A DNA stretch of 64,000 bases. It comes from Acidobacteriota bacterium (lineage in GTDB: Bacteria; Acidobacteriota; Thermoanaerobaculia; Multivoradales; SZUA-115). The notes under the pieces are model-generated. The model was not told the DNA's origin, searched no databases, and worked only from the letters and a program-made list of their open reading frames with translations. The stretch is from NCBI GenBank assembly GCA_024277255.1, contig JAJRVQ010000134.1, positions 124,001 to 188,000 of the forward strand, written 5' to 3'. The position numbers were made by a program, and so were the translations under genes. Of this stretch, positions 54,501 to 62,988 are shown one piece after another; position 1 is the first letter of the stretch, and each line of letters begins with the position of its first letter.

Positions 54501-55721
54501 GAAAACGACCAGGCGCAATGCCATGATTACCGGTTGATCGAGCAGGTCGGCAGCGAGGTCTTGGGCCGCAGCAAGACGCTGATAGAGCCAGCAGCCGACG
54601 ACCACCAAGCCACTACCGGCGGCGGCCATACAAATCGCCCAGAGCCGTCCCAAACGCCAGGCGATGCCGCGCAGTCCAAGGCCGGCGAGGACGACCGCAA
54701 CGAGTAGAGCGAGACGAATCTCAGCCACCAGCCCCGCCGCGGCTCCCAACGCCGCGACTCCGCCGATGGCCAACAGGGCCGCCGCCAACCATGGCACCTG
54801 CCGGCGCGGCGGCGCCAACAGAAGTCCCACGGTGCGCATCACCGCCAGCGCCAGCAGGGCGAAGCCAATGGCCAGCCAGCTACGTCGCCGGATCGGCGCC
54901 AACGAGGATTCCGCCTCGCCGGTGCTCGGCCGGTGCTCGATCAACATCGCCGGCAGCCCCGGCGGAGCAAGGCGAATCCTTGCCGCGGAGTCTCCAGCTG
55001 AGTCCTCAGCGGTACCCGAAGTCTGCTCCCCGCCGGCGACCAGAGACCAGCGAAAATCGCTCGGCGGCTCCCCGCCCGGCGGTGCGAAGGGCAGGCCATC
55101 GGTCCGCAGAGTGCGCCCGGCCACCGCCCGCGCGGAACGCGGTTGGTTCGCCTCCAGCGGCTCGACACTCAACAGGCTGACGGCGGTAAAACCGGCGATG
55201 AAGGTCGCCCCTCGGTCGGCCACCATCGAGGGCTTCACCTCATGCAGCAAACCGGCTCCCGCCCAAGCGGTGATGATGCCATCGGCATCCAGCCACAACA
55301 CTGCTGTGCCGTCTGGACCGCCCGCGACCAGCCTCTCCAAGCGAGCGAAGGCCTCCAAGCCGGCGGCACTCCTCGAATCGGCATCGAGGGAATCCAGGTC
55401 GAATACGTCCGAGCCCTCGACGAGTGGACCCCGCAGGGAGAGAAACTCCTCCCGCGCCCGCGAAGCCTGACGATTCAACTCTTCCCACAAGGCGACATAG
55501 CGCTGCTCGGCGACCTGCTCCCAGCCGGCGTCACCGACCCCGACACGCTGCCGGCCGAGACCGCTCAACATCATAGCCGCCGCCAGGATCAGCGCCGGAG
55601 CGGCAATCCACAACTCCCGTTTCGGCGGACGCAGCCACAGCCAGCCGGCCAATGCCGTGACCAATCCGACGACCGCCACCACCGGAGGCGCCAGGGGCGA
55701 AGCCAAGGTCAAAGCCAGCAC
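51513..55721 (-). CDS. Very large NtrY-like sensor histidine kinase
   Basis: 1402 aa, far larger than usual (~700). N-terminal ~45 residues and then about ten hydrophobic segments (~280-490 dense), a long extracytoplasmic stretch, a second membrane pair near ~780 and ~960, HAMP (DFTRPIQQLVEGTRRIAAGA), a PAS-like segment (PGVVSLDAEYRVLMHNRAAA), dimerisation motif IIAHEIKNPLTPVRLSAEHM with His ~1190, then N/G boxes LLENALRA, DRGPGVP, GTGLGLP. It is a complete kinase. The signal and partner regulator are unknown; no response regulator gene lies nearby. GTG 55721 is the likely start. Confidence 0.9.
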   Translation of the reverse strand: MLALTLASPLAPPVVAVVGLVTALAGWLWLRPPKRELWIAAPALILAAAMMLSGLGRQRVGVGDAGWEQVAEQRYVALWEELNRQASRAREEFLSLRGPLVEGSDVFDLDSLDADSRSAAGLEAFARLERLVAGGPDGTAVLWLDADGIITAWAGAGLLHEVKPSMVADRGATFIAGFTAVSLLSVEPLEANQPRSARAVAGRTLRTDGLPFAPPGGEPPSDFRWSLVAGGEQTSGTAEDSAGDSAARIRLAPPGLPAMLIEHRPSTGEAESSLAPIRRRSWLAIGFALLALAVMRTVGLLLAPPRRQVPWLAAALLAIGGVAALGAAAGLVAEIRLALLVAVVLAGLGLRGIAWRLGRLWAICMAAAGSGLVVVGCWLYQRLAAAQDLAADLLDQPVIMALRLVVFGFTLGLLGLAAHRPVRGEAGSDRWGWLSVFLILAAAAVVDLPWLAISLLLAGGGCAGGWLYGRVLIRHLGSFSVLLLIAVLLSAVAWELAFRAALCQRIEDEFLAGMRPPSAAEVEELAATIEKFFGQLDLARLTPRPTAGMEYQDLALAVWSGSPLARLNARSALVVAPLERGAAAKASAFSTGVSLTKDHEIVDPEAGFEARIDGWRQSRIEGRVEITAGGQPWGSASWWLQPQPGFALGAAGSAREILAALLRGEAVGSEEPTQLPPTVLYALFDDEGVALVSPWEFAVPPPLPRLAGGDADVAVSVSRMATPAGMARVFSRRESDGREVLYLPLLKPGKALLRLVTHANGVLLPLAMATLLALLLALPRAAFRDLLWRTFRSYSKRLVLVFSLLLLVPLLLLNLVILRGVERSQLRDRREGGEGALHAAQRAIKERLLSLASGFDVESLISDEVSRLPRMIDHEVNLYWGGKFFASSRKELFTAGLLPQRIPGDVFARLALRRYRVASRLNLDFDPPFLELYTPVFHDAGGPDLVVSVSLQAQQEEDAAVLAGLRGQSLAYTTALIALLLAVGSRLAGDFTRPIQQLVEGTRRIAAGATSLDLAPSDLELAALVEAVDEMASRIAEGRHQLLREKALVEGMVDNITPGVVSLDAEYRVLMHNRAAAELLGVQVGDNLLEVARATDRLRPIADLLRATKERRESTASPNSANTATTDSTPARTTIRLPGEDGETQKEWTVVSVALPGPAAPGSLLVVEDVTEMLQGQRLAAWAEMARIIAHEIKNPLTPVRLSAEHMRQVYHAGSDQFSEVFERCTTNILTQVDELQQIASEFSTYAHIPRIDLSAGDLRAAMERLIEAYMAAPPDGVEVLFEARAEPLMAQFDARLLGRAVRNLLENALRASSGGGQVALRLEGGDGRVRIAVEDRGPGVPAEQLGRIFDPYFSTHQTGTGLGLPIARRIAEEHGGGISARNRPGGGLVVEIDIPLMREVP

Positions 55722-55781
55722 AGCGACTTGGAGCCAGGAGAAACGGTTGGCGAGAGATTCGATCTGCGTAGCGATGGGTTC

Positions 55782-57449
55782 CTACCTGGTGATCATCGGT
55801 AGGTCAACTCCGCGTTGCCGGCCGCAGGCAATCGCCTCCTCGTAGCCGGCATCCGCATGGCGGGCAACACCCATGCCGGGATCTCCGGTCAGTACGCGCT
55901 CCAGCCGCCGGCCGGCCTCCGGTGTGCCGTCGGCGACGATCACCATCCCGGCGTGCAGCGAGTAGCCGATGCCGACTCCCCCGCCATGGTGCACCGACAC
56001 CCAGGTCGCTCCGTTGACCGCGTTGAGCATCGCGTTGAGGATCGGCCAGTCGGCGATGGCGTCCGAGCCATCCTTCATCCCCTCGGTCTCGCGGTTGGGC
56101 GAAGCGACGGAACCGCAGTCGAGGTGGTCGCGCCCGATGACGATCGGCGCCTTGACCCGGCCGCTGGCGACCAGCCGGTTGAAAACGGCACCGGCGCGGG
56201 CACGCTCCCCGTAGCCAAGCCAGCAGATGCGAGCCGGCAACCCCTGCAAGGCCACCCGCTCCCGCGCCATGCGGATCCAGCGGGCCAGGGCTTCATCTTC
56301 GGGAAAGGTCTCGAGGATGGCCTCGTCGGTGGCGGCGAGGTCGTCGGGGTCTCCAGAGAGAACCACCCAGCGAAAGGGCCCCTTGCCCTCACAGAAGAGC
56401 GGGCGAATGAACAGCGGCACAAAGCCGGCGAAATCGAACGCGTTGTCGACCCCCGCCTCCAGCGCCTGGCCGCGCAGGTTGTTGCCGTAGTCGAAGGTCA
56501 CGGCACCGCGCTCTTGCAGCCTCAACATGGCACGAACGTGAGCCGCCATCGAGTTCATCGACAGGGCGATATAGCCTTCGCTGTCCTCCCGGCGCATGAG
56601 CACCGCGCGGGCGAAGGAGAGACCCTGCGGCGTGTAGCCTTCGAGCGCGTCGTGGGCGGAGGTCTGGTCGGTGAGGACATCGGGGGTCACCCCGCGCTCG
56701 ATCAGCAGTTCGAGCAAGTCGACGGCGTTGGCCTCGACCGCGATCGAGACCGCTTCGCGGGCTTGACGGGCCGCCAGGGCACGCTCGATGCCCGCTTCGA
56801 GACTGTCGGCGACCTCGTCCAGGTAGCGAGTCTCCAGCCGCCGATCGATGCGACTGCGATCCACTTCAGCCACCAAGCAGACGCCGTCGTTCATCGTCAC
56901 CGCCAGCGGCTGCGCCCCCCCCATGCCTCCCAAACCGGCGGTGACCGTCAAGGTGCCGGCGAGGCTGCCGCCGAAGTGCTGGCGCGCACACTCCGCCAAG
57001 GTCTCGAAGGTCCCCTGCAGGATGCCCTGCGTGCCGATGTAGATCCAGGAGCCGGCGGTCATCTGACCATACATGGTCAGCCCCAGCCCTTCGAGGCGAC
57101 GAAACTCGTCGGCGGTGGCCCAATGGGGCACCAGCAACGAATTGGCGATGAGCACTCGCGGCGCCTCTTCGTGAGTATGAAAGACGGCGACCGGCTTGCC
57201 CGACTGGACCAGCATGGTCTCATCGTGGCGCAAGCGGCGGAGGGTGGCGACGATCGCCTCGTAGCTTTCCCAATCGCGAGCAGCCGGGCCGGAGCCGCCA
57301 TAGACGACCAGTTCCTCCGGGCGCTCGGCAACGTCGGGATCCAGGTTGTTCATCAGCATGCGCAGCGCTGCCTCTTGCTGCCAACCAAGGCAAGAGAGTT
57401 CGATGCCACGCGGGGCGCGAAGGACTCGGTGTGCGGTGTCTACAGTCAT
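55782..57449 (-). CDS. hutU: Urocanate hydratase
   Basis: 555 aa, the standard length. [37 protein letters not shown] (NAD binding), [12 protein letters not shown], and [16 protein letters not shown] with the conserved active-site Cys, plus [16 protein letters not shown]. It hydrates urocanate to 4-imidazolone-5-propionate in histidine catabolism. No other hut gene is in the window, so it either stands alone or its partners lie elsewhere. The kinase gene starts 60 bases downstream. Confidence 0.96.
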   Translation of the reverse strand: MTVDTAHRVLRAPRGIELSCLGWQQEAALRMLMNNLDPDVAERPEELVVYGGSGPAARDWESYEAIVATLRRLRHDETMLVQSGKPVAVFHTHEEAPRVLIANSLLVPHWATADEFRRLEGLGLTMYGQMTAGSWIYIGTQGILQGTFETLAECARQHFGGSLAGTLTVTAGLGGMGGAQPLAVTMNDGVCLVAEVDRSRIDRRLETRYLDEVADSLEAGIERALAARQAREAVSIAVEANAVDLLELLIERGVTPDVLTDQTSAHDALEGYTPQGLSFARAVLMRREDSEGYIALSMNSMAAHVRAMLRLQERGAVTFDYGNNLRGQALEAGVDNAFDFAGFVPLFIRPLFCEGKGPFRWVVLSGDPDDLAATDEAILETFPEDEALARWIRMARERVALQGLPARICWLGYGERARAGAVFNRLVASGRVKAPIVIGRDHLDCGSVASPNRETEGMKDGSDAIADWPILNAMLNAVNGATWVSVHHGGGVGIGYSLHAGMVIVADGTPEAGRRLERVLTGDPGMGVARHADAGYEEAIACGRQRGVDLPMITR

Positions 57450-57518
57450 GGCGCGATTCTATCGCGCAGTTCCCGACAAGCGCAGTCCCCCAACATAGGC
57501 CGGCCGCCAACAAAGAGA

Positions 57519-57556
57519 AAAGCCAGCGTCTTCTCCAAAGAAGGGGCGCTGGCTTT
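57519..57556 (-). terminator. Hairpin with T-rich flank
   Basis: AAAGCCAGCG (57519-57528) pairs perfectly with CGCTGGCTTT (57547-57556), loop 18. Read on the minus strand it is followed by TTCTCTTTG, so it may end transcripts coming from the FHA/Fis gene before hutU. Confidence 0.45.
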
Positions 57557-57559
57557 ACT

Positions 57560-57656
57560 GAAAGGCAACCGAGTGAGGGGGAAACCTCTTGCTAAGGGGA
57601 AGCAGTGGGAACCGTGCAGACGGATGGATGTTTCCCCCTCACTCCATCACCTTTCC
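57560..57656. ncRNA. Possible structured RNA element of unknown class
   Basis: GAGTGAGGGGGAAAC (57571-57585) is perfectly complementary to GTTTCCCCCTCACTC (57630-57644), and GAAAGG/CCTTTC outside this extend the stem after a short internal loop. The 44-base apical part can form at least one small hairpin (CCGT-GCAG-ACGG). It resembles a three-way-junction RNA rather than a simple terminator. No known riboswitch consensus was recognised. Confidence 0.45.
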
Positions 57657-57868
57657 TGACGCTCTTAGGCTGCGGAAAGGCCACTGGATCTCTAGCAGGC
57701 AAGCCCAACAAATCGCTCGCTCACCGGCTCCGAAACTCAATGTAAGCAGAGTCTACAGTTTCCCCATCGGATGTCAAGACCATATTGCAAAAAATCGCGA
57801 GGAGTATTCCCTCTCTACCTGGAATAGTAAATCGATGCACCCTGCAGCGCAATCCCCTTGGCGCGGTT

Positions 57869-58025
57869 GCGGGCGGGATGAATCGCGCCCCTACGGAGCC
57901 AGAGCGGACTTACGTGCGGGCGCGGGTGCGATGCGTCGCGCCCACCTGTGCACCAACAACACCGAACATGAAACCAACATCCCATGCCAAAACGCGACCG
58001 TAGGGGCGCGATTCATCGCGCCCGC
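57869..58025. repeat. Three REP-like palindromes next to the FHA/Fis gene stop
   Basis: The outer arms 57869-57896 and 57998-58025 are inverted copies (27 of 28 match). Each contains a near-palindrome around GGGCGCGATTCATCGCGCCC, and a third, GGGCGCGGGTGCGATGCG-like, lies at about 57918-57943. The right copy abuts the stop codon at 58026. This looks like a BIME-type cluster. Confidence 0.75.
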
Positions 58026-59873
58026 CTACCCGGAAAGACCCCGCCGTTGCATCTTCAACGCCAAACCGTTGCGAGAAAGCCCCAACAGGCGCGCCGCCTG
58101 GGATTTGTTGCCGTGGCAGCGGCGTAGGGCTTCTCGGATGGCCGCTCTTTCGGTGGCTCCGACCAGGTGGTCTAAGTCGAGATCCGAGGTGGAGTCCACT
58201 CTCGCAGCCGCTTGAATTGTGCTCAACCTAACCTTGTCGGGCAGTTGGCTGAGGTCGAGAGGTTGGCCGGGGGGGCAGAGATAGACCAGCTGCCGGGAGA
58301 TGTTCTCAAGTTCTTCCAGGTTGCCGGGGAAGTCGTAGGCGAGGAGCGCGGACATGGCTTTGACGGTGATTCCGCGCATTCTCTTGCCCGTCTCGTGGCA
58401 GAAACGGTTGACGTAGGACTGGATCAGGAGGGGGAGGTCTTCACGCCGCTGGCGCAAGGCGGGTACGTCGATGGTGAACCGGGAGAGCTGGTAGGCGAGG
58501 TCGACGCGAAACAGGTCGCGTCCGGCCAGCGGCTCCAGCGGCTCGCGGGCGGTGGCGATGATCCGCACATTGACCCGGATTGCCTCGCTGGTCCCCCCGG
58601 GTTCGACCTCGCCGGAACGCAAGAAGCGGTGTACGCGATCCTGAATCCTGTGCGGCAGCTTTTCGATCCCCTGGAGGTAGAGCGTGCCACCGTCGGCGAG
58701 CACCAGTTTGCCTTCGCGTCGTACCGGTCCTTCCTTGCCGGCGACTTCGGCGCCGAACAGGTCGGCTTCGATCGCCGCCGGTTGCGCACCGGAACAGCTG
58801 GCGGAGACGAAGGGACCATGGCGGCGCGAACTCGACAGATGGAGGGAACGGGCGAGCATCTGAAGACCGCTACCCGGCTCGCCGCGCATCAGGACGTGGA
58901 TATCCGGGTCGGCGGCAACCCGCAGCTGGTCGAGAACCGCCTTCATCGTCGCCGACTCGCCCACCACCAAGGCCGGATCCAGGGTCAGTTCCTTCTGCGC
59001 TTGGCGGCCGGGAAGGATCGGCTCGTACCAGCCAACGTGGTGGACCAATCCCAAGACCAAGAGATGACCCAGAGCCCGTAGCGAGGAGACCGGCGACCAA
59101 CCGCCCTCCTCGAAGCTGGGCAGCGCCACGATCAGCAGATAATGCCGCTCGACGGCACGAAAGACGTGGAAGCCGACCCAACTCGGTTCACCGCCGAGGG
59201 TGCCCGAGAACGCTCCCTCGCGCTCGCCGTCGATTTCCTCACTCTCCGGCGAAACCTCCAGGTCGCCGAGGCGCTCGCGCACTTGGGCCAGCAGTTCTTC
59301 ACCACTGCCCAGCCAGGCCGCGTTGCTCACCGAAACGAACTTGATGCCCGGCTCTTCCGCCAGCTCCCCGTGGAGCAAGAAGAGTGCGCCGCCGCCAAAA
59401 TCGTTGAGCAACTTGCCGACCAGCGACTCGAGTGGCGTGCGACTCTCCACATCGGCCAGAACCCAGTCGCTGATCTCCGCCAGGTGATCCAGCATCACTT
59501 GGGGTGTGATGCGCGACGCCCGTTCGGCGGCGCTCACCACCTCGGTCTCCGCGGCTCTTACCGGCGGCGGCGCTTCGAGGTCGCGCTCCGCCACCTCTTC
59601 GACCAACAGGGTGACGCTGCCGAGGCGAATCTCGTCAAGGATCTCCAGAATGGAATCGCGCACCCTTCGCCCGCCCACCAATACACCCTTGCGACTGCCC
59701 AGATCTTCGATGCGCAGTTTCTCGCCGTCATAGCTGAGCTGGGCGTGAGACTGCGCGACACCGGTATAGGGCAGACAGATGTCGTTTTCCTCCCGGCTCC
59801 CGATCATCGTGGTGCCACGATCCAACGGAAAACGGCGGACCCCGTCCGGGGCGTAGGCGATGAGGCGAAACAC
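58026..59873 (-). CDS. FHA domain protein with degenerate sigma-54-activator AAA+ core and Fis-type HTH
   Basis: 615 aa. FHA domain (1-95): TMIGSREENDICLPYTGVAQ (phosphothreonine loops), then a GAF-like region (~120-255). The ~300-530 segment follows an NtrC-type AAA+ (ADLFGAEVAG, GGTLYLQGIEKLPHR, VRIIATAREPLEP), but Walker A reads GEPGSGLQ without Lys, GAFTGA is gone, and Walker B reads LYLQGI for LFLDEI. The C-terminal HTH RRCHGNKSQAARLLGLSRNG is intact (Fis type). It cannot work as a standard sigma-54 activator, so DNA binding without ATP-driven remodelling is likely. Confidence 0.88.
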   Translation of the reverse strand: MFRLIAYAPDGVRRFPLDRGTTMIGSREENDICLPYTGVAQSHAQLSYDGEKLRIEDLGSRKGVLVGGRRVRDSILEILDEIRLGSVTLLVEEVAERDLEAPPPVRAAETEVVSAAERASRITPQVMLDHLAEISDWVLADVESRTPLESLVGKLLNDFGGGALFLLHGELAEEPGIKFVSVSNAAWLGSGEELLAQVRERLGDLEVSPESEEIDGEREGAFSGTLGGEPSWVGFHVFRAVERHYLLIVALPSFEEGGWSPVSSLRALGHLLVLGLVHHVGWYEPILPGRQAQKELTLDPALVVGESATMKAVLDQLRVAADPDIHVLMRGEPGSGLQMLARSLHLSSSRRHGPFVSASCSGAQPAAIEADLFGAEVAGKEGPVRREGKLVLADGGTLYLQGIEKLPHRIQDRVHRFLRSGEVEPGGTSEAIRVNVRIIATAREPLEPLAGRDLFRVDLAYQLSRFTIDVPALRQRREDLPLLIQSYVNRFCHETGKRMRGITVKAMSALLAYDFPGNLEELENISRQLVYLCPPGQPLDLSQLPDKVRLSTIQAAARVDSTSDLDLDHLVGATERAAIREALRRCHGNKSQAARLLGLSRNGLALKMQRRGLSG

Positions 59874-60060
59874 AGAGGGGATTATGCCAGGTAGCTTACT
59901 GCAGAAGGGGTGGAGATCCTACGATCTTGCGCTCAAGCCGAATCGGCCTGCGAAGATCTCGCGATGGTATCCTGCCCGCGATGCGCGCCCTCGTCTTAGC
60001 GACCGGCAGGAGCGGACCGGAGGCGCGCGCGGCGGGGATGATCGGCCGGCCGGAGAGCAG

Positions 60061-61857
60061 ATGACCCACCATCGTGGCCGTCTCACCCGGCGTCGGCTGG
60101 CGGTGTGGGTGCCGCTTGCGGCTCTACTGATGGCACTGTGGGCGCATCAGGACGGCCTGACAAAGCCCTACTCGGTCAACAACGACGCCCACCAGCACAC
60201 CTTCTGGCTGCAATGGGCGGGCGACGACAGTGCGCTCGACAGCGATCTGATGGCGCTCTACGCCAGCCGCTACGAGCCACCCCTCTGGGTTTGGGGTTAC
60301 CGTGCTCTGGCGCCGCTGATCGCTCCCATCTGGATCGGCAGGCTGCTGCCGCTGCTGCTCTTTCCACTCTCGGCGTGGCTGTTGTTCTGGGTCACCGACC
60401 GGATTGACCGTCGTCCCGAGGAGTTTCCCTGGCCGGCGGTGATCGCGGTAGGGCTCTTCCTGATCTCGCCCCTCTTTCTGCGCAAGATGGCCGGCGGACA
60501 CCCTCGTGCCTTTGCCACACCCTTCCTCCTGGCGACTCTCTACCTCCTCCAGCGCCGGCGCGTCGCATCCCAGGCGGTGCTGCTGGTTGTGCAGAGCCTC
60601 ACCTACCCGATCAGCTGGCTGCTTAGCGCCGCCACCGTCGCCAGTCAGTGGTTGCGCTTCGAGAAAAGGCGCCTGCGGCTGCGCCAGCTGAGTCTGATCC
60701 TCCCCTTGGCGGCGGCCATCGCCTTGGGTGGTTTGGTGCTGGCCGGCCGCTATCTACGCCCGGCCGACCCCGTTCTCGGATCGGTAGCCACCCGGGCAGA
60801 GCTGGGCGACGAGTCGCCGCTGCGGCGCCAGCTACAGCGCGGCGGCCGCACCGCCGACCTGCCGATCCGCAGTCTGGCGGGCGCCTATGAAGAGCTGATT
60901 CGTGGAGATCTCTTCCGGCTGCGACCGGTGGGGTCGGCCAGCTGGCCCGACCGATGGCCCCGGCGCCTCGATCGGCGCCTCTTCTTTCTCATCGTCCTGG
61001 CCCTCCTCGCCTTCGCCGTCCTGGTGCTGCGACGCCGCATGCCTTTCTCGCCGGAACTTGGCGGACTGATCCTGGCCAGTTGCGCGCTCTACTTCGCCGC
61101 CAACGCCCTGCTCTTGCGTCTCCTGCTGCCGCAACGCTACATCATGTACTCGCTGGCCCTGGCTACCGTCATCGCCCTGGCACTGTTGATCGGCCGTGGT
61201 CTCGCCGCCTTGCCCAGACTCGGCCGGCGAGCCACCGCCGCCGGCTTGCTGGTCGCTCTGATCATCCTGGCGCCGGGCAATCGCGGCTTCGGGATCGACG
61301 ACTACTCCCCCTGGACCGAAGCCTTCGAACTGGCCGAGGAGCTGCCCGCGGAGGCGCTGCTCGCCGCCTCGCCGCGCACCGCCGACGGCATCCCGCTCTT
61401 CGCAGGGCGCCACGTCCTGATCAATCATCAGATGGCTCTGCCCTACTTTCCGACCTACTGGCACCGCGTCGAACAACGGCTGGACGCTCTCTTCGACGCC
61501 TACTACGCCTCCGACCTGGCCCCCCTCGCCTCCCTCCACCAGCGCCACGGGGTGGACTATCTGATCGTCGACCGTGAGGACTTCGACCCAACGAGAGTTC
61601 ACCGGCAGCCAGCCATCTTCTTTGCGCCCTGGCACAGCCGGCTTCAGCGTCGCGTCACCTCCGGCGCTCAGTTCTTCCTCCAACAGCTGCCCGCGGACCT
61701 GCGCATCCAGGAATCACCCAGCGGCCGCTTTTTCACCGTCGATCTACAACAACTACTCGTAGCGCAGCGCGTCGATGGGATCGAGCGCGGCGGCCCGCAT
61801 CGCCGGATAGATCCCCGACGCCAGACCGACACTGACCGCCACACCGGTCGACAGTAA
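60061..61857 (+). CDS. Polytopic membrane protein, glycosyltransferase (GT-C)-like
   Basis: 598 aa, about ten membrane segments. ATG 60061. The first periplasmic loop (KPYSVNNDAHQHTFWLQWAG, then SRYEPPLWVWG) is Asp/His-containing, as in GT-C mannosyl- or arabinosyltransferases and related DUF families; later segments include LLPQRYIMYSLALA. It ends in a soluble domain of ~150 residues. The last 35 codons (about DLQQLLVAQRVDGIE onward) overlap the convergent permease gene. The specific substrate is unknown. Confidence 0.72.
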   Translation: MTHHRGRLTRRRLAVWVPLAALLMALWAHQDGLTKPYSVNNDAHQHTFWLQWAGDDSALDSDLMALYASRYEPPLWVWGYRALAPLIAPIWIGRLLPLLLFPLSAWLLFWVTDRIDRRPEEFPWPAVIAVGLFLISPLFLRKMAGGHPRAFATPFLLATLYLLQRRRVASQAVLLVVQSLTYPISWLLSAATVASQWLRFEKRRLRLRQLSLILPLAAAIALGGLVLAGRYLRPADPVLGSVATRAELGDESPLRRQLQRGGRTADLPIRSLAGAYEELIRGDLFRLRPVGSASWPDRWPRRLDRRLFFLIVLALLAFAVLVLRRRMPFSPELGGLILASCALYFAANALLLRLLLPQRYIMYSLALATVIALALLIGRGLAALPRLGRRATAAGLLVALIILAPGNRGFGIDDYSPWTEAFELAEELPAEALLAASPRTADGIPLFAGRHVLINHQMALPYFPTYWHRVEQRLDALFDAYYASDLAPLASLHQRHGVDYLIVDREDFDPTRVHRQPAIFFAPWHSRLQRRVTSGAQFFLQQLPADLRIQESPSGRFFTVDLQQLLVAQRVDGIERGGPHRRIDPRRQTDTDRHTGRQ

Positions 61858-62988
61858 GACGGCGCCCAGCGTGACCACCGTCGGCCAACCGGCCCAGGCG
61901 CCAACCAAGCCGGCGATGGCGACCCCCATCGCCACTCCCATGGCGCCGCCGAGTAGGCTGATAGTGAAGGCCTCGATGACGAACTGGAAACGGATGTCCT
62001 GCTGCCGCGCGCCCACCGCACGGCGTACGCCGATCTCCCGGGTACGTTCGAGAACGGTGGCCAGCATGATGTTCATGATCCCGATGCCCCCCACCAAGAG
62101 CGAAATCCCGGCGATGCAGCCCATCACCATATTGAACAACCGCTGCGTCCTGCGGCTCTGTTCGAGCAGTGCCTCGGGCACCACCAGTTCATAGTCGCGT
62201 TCGCCGGCATGTAGCCGGCTCAGCAGTTCCTCCACCTGCCGCGCCACCCGCCGCGGCGACGTCCCGGGAGCCAGGCGCACCAGAACCTCGTCGAGCGGTG
62301 CTGCCAGGACATCGTGGCGAAATTTACGCCGGGCGGTGGTGACCGGAATGTAGATCTCCTCGGCGGGAGTCGCCAAAGCCACCCCCTGGAAGGAGCCTCC
62401 CCCGGTTCCCACCCCGGACAAGACACCGATCACCTCCAACCATACGTCGTCAACCTTGACATGCTCGCCCAGCGCCGGGCCGAAACCAAATAGATCCTGG
62501 CGGACGCCGTCTCCCAGAACACAGACCTGAGCGTGGCTACGCTCATCCAGCCCATCCAGGAACCGGCCTTCGGAAAGGCGCAAACCGGCCGCCTCGGGAT
62601 GATCTCGCGACACGCCGTAGACCTTGGCTTCGGCCTTGCCGGAAGCCGAGAGCACCTTGTAGGGATCGATGGCCACTCGCGGCAGCACCGCCTCGACCCC
62701 GGGCACCGCCTCGGCGATGGCCGCGGCGTCCCGCTCCGAAACTCCCAGCGACTTGGTGCGAACCTCGCGCAGATCAGCCTCTTTCATTGGACGATCGCGC
62801 ACCAGAACATTGCGCAAGCCGAGCCGTTCGATCATCCCCAGGGCCTGGCGCTCCGCCCCTTCGCCGATCGACAGCATGGCGATCACCGCCCCGACGCCGA
62901 AGATCATGCCGAGCATGGTCAGTCCCGAGCGCAACTTGTGCGAACCGAGATTGCGGATCGAGGAGACGACCGCCTCGCTGGTATTCAT
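61753..62988 (-). CDS. MacB/FtsX-like ABC transporter permease
   Basis: 411 aa. N-terminal SIRNLGSHKLRSGLTMLGMIFGVGAVIAMLSIG, a periplasmic MacB_PCD-like domain (VPGVEAVLPRVAIDP, VIGVLSGVGTGGG), and C-terminal VGGIGIMNIMLATVLERTRE with IGVRRAVGARQQDI, the FtsX core of MacB-type permeases. It couples ATP hydrolysis by a separate ABC subunit (not in window) to export via a periplasmic adaptor. It overlaps the adaptor gene by four bases. Confidence 0.92.
   Translation of the reverse strand: MNTSEAVVSSIRNLGSHKLRSGLTMLGMIFGVGAVIAMLSIGEGAERQALGMIERLGLRNVLVRDRPMKEADLREVRTKSLGVSERDAAAIAEAVPGVEAVLPRVAIDPYKVLSASGKAEAKVYGVSRDHPEAAGLRLSEGRFLDGLDERSHAQVCVLGDGVRQDLFGFGPALGEHVKVDDVWLEVIGVLSGVGTGGGSFQGVALATPAEEIYIPVTTARRKFRHDVLAAPLDEVLVRLAPGTSPRRVARQVEELLSRLHAGERDYELVVPEALLEQSRRTQRLFNMVMGCIAGISLLVGGIGIMNIMLATVLERTREIGVRRAVGARQQDIRFQFVIEAFTISLLGGAMGVAMGVAIAGLVGAWAGWPTVVTLGAVLLSTGVAVSVGLASGIYPAMRAAALDPIDALRYE

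Larger units (their letters stand above)
57450..58025. other. 576-bp intergenic region rich in structured repeats
   Basis: No coding frame is convincing. From left to right it holds a hairpin (57519-57556), a complex hairpin (57560-57656) and three REP-like palindromes (57869-58025). The stretch 57657-57868 has no recognisable feature beyond being relatively A+T-rich around 57770-57830, possibly holding a promoter for hutU. Confidence 0.6.

Noticed and set aside
55815-57659. 614-codon frame opposite hutU
   Set aside because: Covers hutU exactly in antisense and has no recognisable domain.
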